Under the pieces are notes generated by a model. That model saw only the letters and a list, made by a program, of their open reading frames with translations, ran no database searches and had not been told where the DNA came from. The position numbers and the translations under genes were made by a program. A DNA stretch of 64,000 nt from contig NZ_AULG01000026.1 of the NCBI RefSeq assembly GCF_000425165.1, forward strand, positions 1 to 64,000. The letters are read 5' to 3'. The stretch is from Photobacterium halotolerans DSM 18316 (GTDB lineage Bacteria; Pseudomonadota; Gammaproteobacteria; Enterobacterales; Vibrionaceae). This document shows positions 19,939 through 28,990 of the stretch, piece after piece; positions within the stretch are counted from its first letter, which is position 1; the number at the start of each line of letters is the position of its first letter.

Positions 19939-21465
19939 TCACACCACCTGGCTGGTGATCTGCTTCAGCAGCCGGTCCATGGCGCGGTAGCCTAAGGCTT
20001 CGGCCAGATGGGCCCGTTCGATCTCGGGTTTGCCGGCCAGATCGGCGATGGTGCGGGCGACTTTGATGATGCGGTGATAGGCGCGGATCGACAGGCCGAG
20101 CTGATGCAGGGCGGTTTCGAGAAACTCAGCGTCGGCTTTGGTCAGTGCGCAGTGCTGGTCCAGTTCACGGGTACCGAGCAGGGCATTGATCTTGCCGCCG
20201 CGGCTGTGCATCCGGCCCCGCGCTTCCTTCACCCGCTCTTTGATCACCCCGGTGGTTTCCCCTCTGTCGCCGCCCTGTGCCAGGGTGCCACGCGGCAGGG
20301 CGGGGATCTCAATCGACATATCAAACCGGTCCAGCAACGGGCCGGACAAACGTCCCAGATAACGCAGTATCGCCTGCGGATTGGTACGGGTCTGGCTGCC
20401 TTCGTAGTAACCGGTCGGGCTGGGATTGAGCGCACCAATGAGCTGGAACCGGGCCGGAAAGGTGGTTTTGCTGGTGGCTCGGGAAATCACGATCTCGCCA
20501 GATTCCAGCGGTTCACGTAAAGAATCCAGCACTTTTCGCTCAAACTCCGGCATTTCATCTAAAAACAGAATCCCGTTATGGGCCAGCGAAATTTCACCGG
20601 GGCGGGGGATAGAGCCGCCGCCCACCAGCGCCGCCATCGAGCTGGAATGATGCGGGGCGCGAAACGGGCGGTTGCGCCAGTTGCCGGCATGGAGTGACTG
20701 CGCGGTCAGGGAAGTAATGGCGGCGGTTTCCAGCGCTTCCTCGACATCCATCTCAGGCAGCAAATCGCACAACCGCGAGGCCAGCATAGTCTTGCCGGTG
20801 CCGGGCGGGCCGACAAACAGCAAATTGTGGCCGCCTGCCGCGGCGATCTCCAGCGCCCTTTTGCCCTGCTGCTGACCTATGATGTCCTGCATGTCGCGGC
20901 CATTGACCGTCGGCAGAGCCTGACCGGGCGCGCGACAATGCAGCGACAGCGCTTCCTGACCACACAGGTAGGCACACACGGCCAGTAAGCTGGCCGCTGA
21001 TTTGTGTATCTCCCTGCCCACCAGCGCCGCCTGATCGCCATTGGCATCGGGCAGCACCAGGCAGCGGTTCTTCTGCTTGGCCGCCAGCGCCGCCGGCAGC
21101 GCGCCCTTGATGGAACGTAACTCGCCAGACAGAGCCAGTTCGCCCAAAAATTCATGATCGTGCAGCTTAGTGTCGGGGATCTGGCCCGATGCGGCCAAAA
21201 TGCCCAGCGCGATGGGCAAGTCAAAGCGCCCGCCTTCTTTGGGCAGATCGGCCGGGGCCAGATTGACAGTGATCCGGCGCGACGGAAATTCGAAATTGGC
21301 ATTCACTATCGCGCTTCTGACTCTGTCTCTGGCCTCCTTCACTGTGGTCTCAGGTAACCCCACCAGATTGACCGCCGGCAGGCCATTACTGAGGTGAACC
21401 TCGATGGTAACCGCCGGCGCATCCACCCCGACACAAGCCCTGCTGTGAACTATCGCCAACGTCAT
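19939..21465 (-). CDS. comM: ComM/YifB AAA+ ATPase
   Basis: ComM is a hexameric helicase that drives branch migration during integration of transformed DNA. The 508-residue protein has an N-terminal ChlI/Lon-like domain (NLAPADLPKEGGRFDLPIA), a central Mg-chelatase-type AAA+ module with Walker A GPPGTGKT (219-226), Walker B ILFLDE (D303-E304) and FDMSIE, and a C-terminal domain with LSIRAYHRI. The ATG at 21465 has a GAGAGG Shine-Dalgarno; a TTG two codons earlier is not preferred. It is divergent from the ilv operon, as yifB is in E. coli. Confidence 0.94.
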   Translation of the reverse strand: MTLAIVHSRACVGVDAPAVTIEVHLSNGLPAVNLVGLPETTVKEARDRVRSAIVNANFEFPSRRITVNLAPADLPKEGGRFDLPIALGILAASGQIPDTKLHDHEFLGELALSGELRSIKGALPAALAAKQKNRCLVLPDANGDQAALVGREIHKSAASLLAVCAYLCGQEALSLHCRAPGQALPTVNGRDMQDIIGQQQGKRALEIAAAGGHNLLFVGPPGTGKTMLASRLCDLLPEMDVEEALETAAITSLTAQSLHAGNWRNRPFRAPHHSSSMAALVGGGSIPRPGEISLAHNGILFLDEMPEFERKVLDSLREPLESGEIVISRATSKTTFPARFQLIGALNPSPTGYYEGSQTRTNPQAILRYLGRLSGPLLDRFDMSIEIPALPRGTLAQGGDRGETTGVIKERVKEARGRMHSRGGKINALLGTRELDQHCALTKADAEFLETALHQLGLSIRAYHRIIKVARTIADLAGKPEIERAHLAEALGYRAMDRLLKQITSQVV

Positions 21466-21577
21466 TTTCAACCTCTCAATAAATTAATTAACTGCCATAT
21501 CACTGGATAAACACGTTTTATCAGCATAATGTACGCAAGATATCCAAGGCGGATTGAAAATAACCACAACAAATTTC

Positions 21578-21606
21578 TTGTCATGCGACGAATGTCTGTG
21601 TTAAGA
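21578..21606 (+). promoter_or_regulatory. Probable ilv operon promoter
   Basis: TTGTCA (21578-21583) and TTAAGA (21601-21606) are separated by 17 bases. They lie 47 bases upstream of the ilvL leader start, which fits a leader transcript beginning near 21613. Confidence 0.55.
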
Positions 21607-21652
21607 CTAAGGGCGCACAACACATAAACAAGAATTTTGGACAGACAAGTCA

Positions 21653-21742
21653 ATGCTATTAAACGTCAACCTACTGGTCCTCATTATTAACGTCATCGTG
21701 GTGATTATCTCACCGCGACGGGGGCTGGCAGGCGTAAAATAG
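21653..21742 (+). CDS. ilvL: ilv operon leader peptide
   Basis: This 29-codon reading frame ends at TAG 21740-21742. It is packed with the codons of the end-product amino acids: 6 Leu, 6 Val and 5 Ile among codons 2-28, with a central run LLVLIINVIVVII. It is followed 21 bases later by the attenuator terminator. This is the arrangement of E. coli ilvL. When charged Leu, Val or Ile tRNA is scarce, ribosome stalling in the run should prevent terminator formation and let ilvGMEDA be transcribed. Confidence 0.92.
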   Translation: MLLNVNLLVLIINVIVVIISPRRGLAGVK

Positions 21743-21763
21743 CACATACGCAAACACACGCAG

Positions 21764-21801
21764 AAAAAGCCCCCGCACCGACAAGGTCCGGGGGCTTTTT
21801 T
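21764..21801 (+). terminator. Attenuator terminator of the ilv operon
   Basis: AAAAAGCCCCCG (21764-21775) pairs with CGGGGGCTTTTT (21789-21800), a 12-base-pair stem with a 13-base loop, ending in T6. It lies between ilvL and ilvG and is the terminator half of the attenuation system. Confidence 0.92.
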
Positions 21802-21879
21802 CATACCTGATGCCAGAAGACTGCACTATTCCAATAAACCGCAGCACTGGCAGAGGTCATCAAGAAACAGGGAGCCATG

Positions 21880-23529
21880 ATGACAGGCGCAGAGTTAGTA
21901 GTAGAAGCCTTGAAGCAACAGGGGGTGAGCACAGTCTTCGGATATCCGGGCGGTGCCATCATGCCAATTTACGATGCCTTGTACGATGGCGGCGTCAGGC
22001 ACGTGCTGTGCCGCCACGAACAGGGTGCTGCCATCGCCGCTATCGGGTATGCCAGAGCCAGCAAAGGGATAGGGGTTTGCCTGGCCACCTCAGGGCCGGG
22101 TGCCACCAACCTGATCACCGGACTGGCCGACGCCATGCTGGATTCCATCCCGCTCGTGGCTATCACAGGTCAGGTCGCCAGCCCTATGATAGGCACTGAC
22201 GCGTTTCAGGAAGTCGATGTCCTGGGGATGTCACTGTCGTGCACCAAGCACAGTTTTCTGGTGACAGACCCGGCAGAACTGCCCGCCGTACTGAGCGAAG
22301 CCTTTGAAGTGGCACTGAGCGGCCGACCGGGCCCTGTGCTGGTGGATATCGCCAAAGACGTACAAGTTGCCGCCATCGAACACCCGCTTGCCCCACTGCA
22401 TGAATTACCGGCGTTACCCGAGACCGACCCTGCACAGTTTGCCCTGGCTCAGCAGCTTATTGCCGACAGCCAGCGTCCTATTCTTTATGTCGGCGGCGGG
22501 GTACAGCTGGCAGATGCCGTCGCCAGTGTGCGCGCGTTTCTCGACATCACGCACATGCCGGCAGTCTCGACCCTGAAAGGGCTGGGCTGTGTTGAGAAAA
22601 ACTACCCCTATCACCTGGGTATGCTGGGGATGCACGGCACTAAAGCTGCCAATCTGGCGGTACAGGAAGCCGATTTGCTGATTGCGGTCGGTGCCCGTTT
22701 CGATGACAGGGTGACAGGCAAACTGGATACCTTCGCCCCCCACGCCAAAGTAGTTCATCTGGATATCGATACCGCCGAGCTGGGTAAACTGCGTCAGGCT
22801 CATGCCGCTTTGCGCTGCGATATCAATGAGGTGCTACCGCAACTGGCCCGCCCGATGGCGCTGGCGCCCTGGCAACAGCACGTTACCCGCCTGATGGCAG
22901 ACAACGGCTGGCGTTATGACCATCCTGGCGAGCGCATTTTCGCGCCGCTGCTGCTGAAACAACTGTCAGACAAAATGGATGACAGCACGGTCATCAGCAC
23001 CGATGTCGGCCAGCACCAGATGTGGGTCGCCCAGCATATGAGCCACAGACAACCGCAGAATCTGCTGACCTCGGCCGGGCTCGGCACTATGGGCTTCGGC
23101 CTGCCGGCCGCGATCGGTGCCAAACTGTCCCGTCCGGATGATCAGTCTATTCTGGTATCGGGCGACGGCTCTTTCATGATGAATGTGCAGGAACTGGGCA
23201 CCATCCGCCGTCTCGGCCTGCCGGTCAAGATTGTACTGCTGGACAACCAGCGTCTGGGCATGGTGCGCCAGTGGCAGGAGCTGTTCTTTGACGGCCGCTA
23301 CAGCGAAACCAACCTGTCCGATAACCCGGATTTCGTCACCCTGGCCAGTGCCTTCGGCATCCCGGGCCAGACCATTACGCGCAAAGATCAGGTCGGTCCT
23401 GCGCTGGATACTCTGCTGGCGAGCGAGACAGCCTACCTGCTGCACGTTGCCATTTCTGAAGCTGATAACGTCTGGCCGCTGGTTCCGCCCGGTGGTGCCA
23501 ACCACGACATGATGGAGGAACCTGTATGA
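21880..23529 (+). CDS. ilvG: Acetolactate synthase II, catalytic subunit
   Basis: IlvG condenses two pyruvates to acetolactate, or pyruvate and 2-ketobutyrate to acetohydroxybutyrate. It depends on ThDP, FAD and Mg. At 549 residues it has the catalytic glutamate in RHEQGAA (E47), the central FAD region ([11 protein letters not shown]) and the ThDP motif GDGSFMMN...NN-like [10 protein letters not shown]. The frame is intact, unlike in E. coli K-12. ATG codons lie at 21877 and 21880; the second has better spacing to GGGAG. It is the first structural gene after the attenuator. Confidence 0.96.
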   Translation: MTGAELVVEALKQQGVSTVFGYPGGAIMPIYDALYDGGVRHVLCRHEQGAAIAAIGYARASKGIGVCLATSGPGATNLITGLADAMLDSIPLVAITGQVASPMIGTDAFQEVDVLGMSLSCTKHSFLVTDPAELPAVLSEAFEVALSGRPGPVLVDIAKDVQVAAIEHPLAPLHELPALPETDPAQFALAQQLIADSQRPILYVGGGVQLADAVASVRAFLDITHMPAVSTLKGLGCVEKNYPYHLGMLGMHGTKAANLAVQEADLLIAVGARFDDRVTGKLDTFAPHAKVVHLDIDTAELGKLRQAHAALRCDINEVLPQLARPMALAPWQQHVTRLMADNGWRYDHPGERIFAPLLLKQLSDKMDDSTVISTDVGQHQMWVAQHMSHRQPQNLLTSAGLGTMGFGLPAAIGAKLSRPDDQSILVSGDGSFMMNVQELGTIRRLGLPVKIVLLDNQRLGMVRQWQELFFDGRYSETNLSDNPDFVTLASAFGIPGQTITRKDQVGPALDTLLASETAYLLHVAISEADNVWPLVPPGGANHDMMEEPV

Positions 23530-23786
23530 CCCAGCACACCCTGACTATCCAAGCCACCAGCCGTCCGGAATTACTGGAACGTGTTCTAAGAATCACACGC
23601 CACCGCGGATTCATGGTAAAACAGTTTTCAATGGCGCATAGTGAAGATTGTCAGTCCGTCGACATTGAAGTCACGGTAGACAGCGAGCGTCCCATCAGTG
23701 CCCTCTATCACCAGTTGGACAAACTGTGGGATGTCAACGGCGTCACCATTTTAGAGCAACAACAAAAACAACAAATCAGCGCATAA
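23526..23786 (+). CDS. ilvM: Acetolactate synthase II, regulatory subunit
   Basis: IlvM is the small ACT-domain subunit that activates IlvG. At 86 residues it fits the ferredoxin-like ACT fold ([24 protein letters not shown]), and its length matches E. coli IlvM. Its ATG overlaps the ilvG stop by 4 bases (ATGA), so the two subunits are translationally coupled. Confidence 0.94.
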   Translation: MTQHTLTIQATSRPELLERVLRITRHRGFMVKQFSMAHSEDCQSVDIEVTVDSERPISALYHQLDKLWDVNGVTILEQQQKQQISA

Positions 23787-23801
23787 CGAAAGGATTACAC
23801 A

Positions 23802-24734
23802 ATGGCAAACACAGCAGATTACATTTGGTTTAATGGCGACATGGTGCCTTGGGCAGACGCGAAAGTACACGTACTGACTCACGCGATGCACTACGGTACC
23901 TCCGTGTTCGAAGGCATTCGCTGCTACGAGACGCCAAACGGACCTGTGGTCTTCCGTCACCGTGAACACATGGCCCGACTGAAAGATTCTGCCAAGATCT
24001 ACCGCTTCCCGATCCCATACACTGTTGATGAGCTGATGGAAGCCTGCCGCGAAACCCTGCGCGCCAACAAACTCAATTCTGCCTATATCCGTCCGCTGGG
24101 CTATGTGCCTAACGTGGGTCTGGGTGTCTGTCCGCCGAACGGCACGGAAATGGATCTGATCATCGCGGCGTTTTCCTGGGGCTCTTACCTGGGCGAAGAA
24201 GCACTGGCCAACGGGATCGATGCCATGGTGTCGAGCTGGAACCGCGCCGCGCCGAATACCATTCCGACCGCTGCCAAAGCGGGTGGTAACTACCTGTCTT
24301 CGCTGTTAGTCGGTGGTGAAGCCCGTCGTCACGGCTATGCCGAAGGCATTGCGCTGGATGTACGCGGCTACCTCTCTGAAGGGGCCGGCGAAAACATCTT
24401 TGTGATCCGCAACGGGGTGATTTCTACCCCGCCGGCCACCAGCGCCATTCTGCCGGGTATTACCCGCGATGCCATAGTGACGCTGGCCAAAGACATGGGT
24501 TATGAGATCCGCGAAGAAAACATCGCCCGCGAAGCGCTGTATCTGGCCGATGAAGTCTTCATGACAGGCACCGCAGCGGAAATCGTCCCGGTGCGCAGTG
24601 TGGATCAGATCACAGTCGGCGAAGGCAAACGCGGCCCGATCACCGAAAAAATTCAGGCGGCCTTCTTTGGCCTGTTCAATGGTCAGACAGAAGACAAGTG
24701 GGGCTGGCTGGATCCTGTATATCCGGCAAAATAA
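23802..24734 (+). CDS. ilvE: Branched-chain amino-acid aminotransferase
   Basis: IlvE catalyses the last step for Leu, Ile and Val, transferring the amino group from glutamate. It is a 310-residue fold-type IV PLP enzyme. The Schiff-base lysine is K159 in AAKAGGNYL, and EGAGENIF and GTAAEIVPV bind cofactor and substrate. AAGGA precedes the ATG. It sits 15 bases after ilvM. Confidence 0.96.
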   Translation: MANTADYIWFNGDMVPWADAKVHVLTHAMHYGTSVFEGIRCYETPNGPVVFRHREHMARLKDSAKIYRFPIPYTVDELMEACRETLRANKLNSAYIRPLGYVPNVGLGVCPPNGTEMDLIIAAFSWGSYLGEEALANGIDAMVSSWNRAAPNTIPTAAKAGGNYLSSLLVGGEARRHGYAEGIALDVRGYLSEGAGENIFVIRNGVISTPPATSAILPGITRDAIVTLAKDMGYEIREENIAREALYLADEVFMTGTAAEIVPVRSVDQITVGEGKRGPITEKIQAAFFGLFNGQTEDKWGWLDPVYPAK

Positions 24735-24765
24735 GCCACACTTATAAGCAAGAGAAGCAATGTCC

Positions 24766-24791
24766 CCGCCGGTGTCTTCGGGCACCGGCGG
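24766..24791 (+). other. UUCG-tetraloop hairpin between ilvE and ilvD
   Basis: CCGCCGGTGTC (24766-24776) pairs with GGCACCGGCGG (24781-24791) through one U-G pair, closing a C(UUCG)G tetraloop. No T tract follows, so it is not a standard terminator. It could protect the upstream ilvGME mRNA from 3' exonucleases or mark a processing site. That role is inferred from such hairpins elsewhere. Confidence 0.7.
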
Positions 24792-24812
24792 CCAAAAAAG
24801 GAATTTCACGTT

Positions 24813-26654
24813 ATGCCTAAGTACCGTTCAGCCACCACCACCCACGGCCGTAATATGGCGGGTGCCCGCGCCCTGTGGCGTGCCACCGGCGTCAAAGATG
24901 AAGATTTTGGCAAACCTATCATCGCTGTCGTCAACTCCTTCACCCAGTTCGTACCAGGCCATGTTCACCTGAAAGATCTGGGTCAGCTGGTTGCCGCTGA
25001 AATCGAAAAAGCCGGTGGGATTGCCAAAGAATTCAACACCATTGCCGTTGATGACGGGATTGCCATGGGCCACGGCGGCATGCTGTACTCCCTGCCGTCG
25101 CGCGAGCTGATTGCCGACTCGGTCGAATACATGGTCAATGCCCACTGCGCCGACGCCATGGTCTGTATCTCCAACTGCGATAAGATCACCCCGGGGATGC
25201 TGATGGCGTCCATGCGCCTCAATATTCCGGTGATCTTCGTCTCCGGCGGCCCGATGGAAGCCGGTAAGACCAAGCTGTCTGATCAGATCCTGAAACTGGA
25301 TCTGGTCGATGCCATGATCCAGGGCGCCGATCCCAAAGTCTCTGACGAGCAAAGCGAGCAGATCGAGCGTTCAGCCTGCCCGACCTGCGGCTCCTGCTCA
25401 GGCATGTTTACCGCCAACTCGATGAACTGCCTGACCGAAGCCCTGGGCCTGAGCCAGCCGGGTAACGGTTCATGCCTGGCCACCCATGCCGATCGTAAAG
25501 AGCTGTTCATCACCGCCGGTCAGCGCATTGTCGGTCTGACCAAGCGTTACTACGAGCAGGACGACGACAGCGTGTTGCCGCGCAACATCGCCAGCAAGAA
25601 AGCCTTCGAAAATGCCATGGCGCTGGATATTGCCATGGGCGGCTCCACCAATACCGTGCTCCACCTGCTGGCGGCGGCGCAGGAAGGCGAGATCGACTTC
25701 ACCATGGAAGACATCGACCGCATGTCACGCCGGGTACCTCACCTGTGTAAAGTGGCCCCGTCAACGCAGAAATACCACATGGAAGATGTCCACCGTGCGG
25801 GAGGCGTGTACGGCATTCTGGGTGAACTGGACCGCGCCGGCCTGCTGCATTCAGACGTTCCCAACGTGCTGGGCATGACGCTGTCAGAAGCCCTGGCCCG
25901 CTACGACATCAAGCAAACCGATTCTGAGGAGGTTGCCACCTTCTTCCGCGCCGGTCCGGCCGGTATCCGTACCACTCAGGCCTTCTCACAGGACTGCCGC
26001 TGGGACACCCTGGATGACGATCGCGAGAACGGCTGTATCCGCAGCAAAGCGCACGCTTTCAGCCAGGACGGCGGTTTGGCTGTGCTGTCGGGCAACATGG
26101 CAGTCGACGGCTGTATCGTGAAAACCGCGGGCGTTGATGAAAGCTGCCTGACCTTCAAAGGCCCGGCCGTGGTGTTCGAAAGCCAGGAAAGTGCGGTGGA
26201 AGGCATACTGGGCGGCAAGGTCAAAGCCGGTGATGTGGTGGTGATCCGTTATGAAGGCCCGAAAGGCGGCCCGGGCATGCAGGAAATGCTGTATCCGACC
26301 ACTTACCTCAAGTCTATGGGACTGGGCAAAGAATGCGCCCTGATCACAGACGGCCGTTTCTCCGGCGGCACCAGCGGCCTGTCTATCGGCCACGTGTCAC
26401 CGGAAGCGGCCAATGGCGGCACCATAGGCCTGATTGAAGACGGCGATCTGATCACTATCGACATCCCTAACCGCGGCATCGAGCTGAATGTGGACGACGC
26501 CACCCTGGCACAGCGCCGTGCCGCCGCCGATCAACGCGGCTGGAAACCACTCGATCGTCAGCGCAGCGTCTCCTTTGCCCTGCGTGCCTACGCCAACCTG
26601 GCGACCAGTGCCGATAAAGGCGCGGTCCGCGACAAATCCAAACTGGAAGGGTAA
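24813..26654 (+). CDS. ilvD: Dihydroxy-acid dehydratase
   Basis: IlvD dehydrates dihydroxy-acids to the 2-keto acids of Val and Ile synthesis using an iron-sulfur cluster. The 613-residue protein has the cluster cysteines in CISNCDK and [11 protein letters not shown], and the typical [15 protein letters not shown] segment near the C-terminus. The ATG is preceded by AAGGAA. It is fourth in the operon, separated from ilvE by 78 bases that hold a stable hairpin. Confidence 0.96.
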   Translation: MPKYRSATTTHGRNMAGARALWRATGVKDEDFGKPIIAVVNSFTQFVPGHVHLKDLGQLVAAEIEKAGGIAKEFNTIAVDDGIAMGHGGMLYSLPSRELIADSVEYMVNAHCADAMVCISNCDKITPGMLMASMRLNIPVIFVSGGPMEAGKTKLSDQILKLDLVDAMIQGADPKVSDEQSEQIERSACPTCGSCSGMFTANSMNCLTEALGLSQPGNGSCLATHADRKELFITAGQRIVGLTKRYYEQDDDSVLPRNIASKKAFENAMALDIAMGGSTNTVLHLLAAAQEGEIDFTMEDIDRMSRRVPHLCKVAPSTQKYHMEDVHRAGGVYGILGELDRAGLLHSDVPNVLGMTLSEALARYDIKQTDSEEVATFFRAGPAGIRTTQAFSQDCRWDTLDDDRENGCIRSKAHAFSQDGGLAVLSGNMAVDGCIVKTAGVDESCLTFKGPAVVFESQESAVEGILGGKVKAGDVVVIRYEGPKGGPGMQEMLYPTTYLKSMGLGKECALITDGRFSGGTSGLSIGHVSPEAANGGTIGLIEDGDLITIDIPNRGIELNVDDATLAQRRAAADQRGWKPLDRQRSVSFALRAYANLATSADKGAVRDKSKLEG

Positions 26655-26656
26655 GT

Positions 26657-28213
26657 ATGATGAGTGAGGTGACACAGGCCAGGGCTGCTGAGTTTCTCAG
26701 CGGCGCTGACTATTTAAGGGAAACCCTGCGTGCCCCGGTATACGAGGTGGCGCTGGTCACGCCGCTGCAAGACATGGAGCGGTTATCCAAGCGCTTGGGT
26801 AACCGCATCCAGATCAAGCGCGAAGACCGCCAGCCAGTGCACTCATTCAAACTTCGTGGCGCCTACAACATGATGTCTCAGCTGACCGCGACACAACGCC
26901 AGGCCGGTGTGATTGCCGCGTCAGCGGGCAATCATGCGCAGGGCCTGGCCTTGTCAGCCCGCCAGCTGGACGTCAAAGCCGTGATTGTGATGCCGCGCAC
27001 CACCCCGGATATCAAAGTGGAAGCGGTCAAAAGCTTCGGCGGTGAAGTGGTGCTGCATGGCAGCAACTTTGATGAAGCCAAAACCTACGCCATTGAACTG
27101 GCTGAGAAGCACCAGTTCACCTTTATTCCTCCGTTCGACCACCCGGCCGTGATTGCCGGGCAGGGCACCATAGGCATTGAGCTGGTCCAGCAAAACGGCC
27201 ATCTCAACTATGTGTTCGTGCCGGTCGGCGGCGGCGGCCTGGCCGCCGGGGTATCGGTGCTGCTCAAACAACTGATGCCGGAAATCAAGGTAATAGGTGT
27301 CGAAGCCGAGGATTCCGCCTGCCTGCGTGCCGCGCTGGATGCCGGCGAGCCAGTGACTCTGGATCAGGTGGGCCAGTTTGCCGACGGTGTCGCGGTAAAA
27401 CGGATCGGTGATGAGACCTTCCGGCTGTGCCAGCAGTATCTCGATGATGTGATTACGGTCAGCAGTGACGAAATCTGCGCCGCCGTCAAAGACATTTTCG
27501 AAGATACCCGTGCCATCGCCGAGCCGTCAGGGGCGCTGTCGCTGGCCGGTCTGAAGAAATACAGCGAGCAGCATCAGCTGCAAGGCCAGCAGCTGGCCTC
27601 GATTTTGTCGGGCGCCAACCTGAACTTCCACGGCTTGCGCTATGTGTCTGAGCGTTGCGAGCTGGGTGAAAAGCGCGAGGGTTTGCTGGCCGTCACTGTA
27701 CCGGAACGGCCGGGTGCGTTTCTCGATTTCTGCCACCTGCTGGGCGGCAGGGCAGTCACTGAGTTCAACTACCGCTACAACGACGACACCCTGGCCAATG
27801 TTTTTGTCGGTGTCCGTTTGCTGCAGGGACAGGAAGAGCTGGAAAGCATCATTACCGATCTGCGTAAAGGCGGTTATCCTGTGGTGGATCTGTCGGATGA
27901 TGAAATGGCCAAGGTGCATGTGCGCTATATGATTGGCGGTCGCCCGTCCAAGCCGCTGCAGGAGCGTCTGTACAGCTTTGAGTTTCCGGAATACCCGGGG
28001 GCGCTGCTGAAATTCCTGACCACATTGGGCACTCACTGGAACATCAGCCTGTTCAATTACCGTAACCACGGTGCCGACTACGGCCGGGTGTTATGCGGGT
28101 TTGAACTCGAAGATCATGATCTGCTGTCCTTCACCAGCCACCTGCGTGAACTGGGTTACCAGTGGAAAGACGAGACCGACAATCCGGCCTACCAGTTCTT
28201 CCTCGCCCAGTAA
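26657..28213 (+). CDS. ilvA: Biosynthetic threonine deaminase
   Basis: IlvA converts threonine to 2-ketobutyrate, committing carbon to isoleucine. The 518-residue protein has the PLP lysine K65 in HSFKLRGAYN, the phosphate-binding glycine loop VGGGGLAAG, and two C-terminal ACT-like regulatory domains (about 335-518) expected to sense Ile and Val. This two-domain length is the biosynthetic form, not the short catabolic TdcB. It starts 2 bases after the ilvD stop and ends at a strong terminator. Confidence 0.96.
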   Translation: MMSEVTQARAAEFLSGADYLRETLRAPVYEVALVTPLQDMERLSKRLGNRIQIKREDRQPVHSFKLRGAYNMMSQLTATQRQAGVIAASAGNHAQGLALSARQLDVKAVIVMPRTTPDIKVEAVKSFGGEVVLHGSNFDEAKTYAIELAEKHQFTFIPPFDHPAVIAGQGTIGIELVQQNGHLNYVFVPVGGGGLAAGVSVLLKQLMPEIKVIGVEAEDSACLRAALDAGEPVTLDQVGQFADGVAVKRIGDETFRLCQQYLDDVITVSSDEICAAVKDIFEDTRAIAEPSGALSLAGLKKYSEQHQLQGQQLASILSGANLNFHGLRYVSERCELGEKREGLLAVTVPERPGAFLDFCHLLGGRAVTEFNYRYNDDTLANVFVGVRLLQGQEELESIITDLRKGGYPVVDLSDDEMAKVHVRYMIGGRPSKPLQERLYSFEFPEYPGALLKFLTTLGTHWNISLFNYRNHGADYGRVLCGFELEDHDLLSFTSHLRELGYQWKDETDNPAYQFFLAQ

Positions 28214-28255
28214 GCGAATAGATCAGCAAGCCGGTCCGATGCCGGCCGGAAAGAC

Positions 28256-28287
28256 ACAGCCCCGTCTAAACGGGGCTGTTTTTTTTT
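28256..28287 (+). terminator. Rho-independent terminator of ilvGMEDA
   Basis: ACAGCCCCGT (28256-28265) pairs with ACGGGGCTGT (28270-28279) around CTAA, and nine T residues end at 28287. Confidence 0.93.
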
Positions 28288-28323
28288 CACCTTTGTCCTT
28301 TTCACTATCCCTTCTCACTCCCG

Positions 28324-28704
28324 TCAGGATTTATCTTTCTGGGTCAGCGCCCGGGTATATTCCGCCATGAAACCGGCCAGATTGATACTCTGCTGCAAAA
28401 TCACATTCCGGGCCGAATGGGGCAGACGACTGAAATACTGGAGCAAGCGGTCAATTTCTTCTTTATATTCGCTTTCCAGAATTTCCAGTCCTTCATCCCC
28501 GTACACGAACCAGGTCAGCGGCCGCTCGGTGATTTCTGAAATCGCCGACAGCAAACGCACTTTGGGCTCGGTTTTTCCTGTCTCCAGGTCCAGATAAGTT
28601 TGCCGGGCAACCCCCAGTTGCTGAGCCATGTGTACCTGAGTCAGGCCTTTCCACTCTCGCGCTTCCTTGATCCGCGAGGCGATCTTCGCTTTAGGATCTG
28701 TCAT
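28324..28704 (-). CDS. XRE-family transcriptional regulator
   Basis: The 126-residue protein has an N-terminal HTH_3/Cro-CI domain (about 9-65), with RIKEAREWKGLTQVHMAQQLGV as its first part. The recognition helix is in VARQTYLDLETGKTEPKV. A C-terminal helical tail of about 55 residues may dimerise or sense a ligand. I do not recognise its targets. The ATG at 28704 has a GGAGG Shine-Dalgarno at good spacing. It stands alone, convergent with ilvA and downstream-facing relative to the end of glmS. Confidence 0.8.
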   Translation of the reverse strand: MTDPKAKIASRIKEAREWKGLTQVHMAQQLGVARQTYLDLETGKTEPKVRLLSAISEITERPLTWFVYGDEGLEILESEYKEEIDRLLQYFSRLPHSARNVILQQSINLAGFMAEYTRALTQKDKS

Positions 28705-28941
28705 CACTACCTCCACCACTGCAATATGTTCCGACCAAACAGGTCAGCATAAAATCAGCCAACTCAGGTGTTATTGTTTTTATAAAAATATCAACAAGTT
28801 ACAGAAGGCGACATTTTGGGATTGCAAAGCGCAACGCAAAACAGGAAGAATTCAACCAAAGCATCTGATTTCGCAAACAAAAAACGTCACTTCTGTACTA
28901 AATCATAGACGCTGGGAGTAGGGGCGAAGGGCAAAACGAAC
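28705..28941. other. Intergenic region between the XRE regulator and glmS terminator
   Basis: This AT-rich stretch should hold the promoter of the XRE gene on the minus strand. TTGTT/AACAA arms flank a TATAAAAA core near 28768-28797 and could be an autoregulatory site, but no hexamer pair is convincing. No reading frame here looks coding. Confidence 0.35.
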
Positions 28942-28965
28942 AAAGGCGCCACAATTGACGCCTTT
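28942..28965 (-). terminator. Hairpin terminator of glmS
   Basis: On the minus strand AAAGGCG and CGCCTTT (28959-28965 with 28942-28948) form a 7-base-pair stem with a 10-base loop, beginning about 26 bases after the glmS stop. The T tract is short. Confidence 0.55.
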
Positions 28966-28990
28966 ATCTCAGGGCTAAGACAGCCGTGCC

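Noticed and set aside
6551..21465. Natural-competence island (dprA plus comM)
   Set aside because: The two genes lie in separate conserved core neighbourhoods. There are no transfer signs, so this is not an island.
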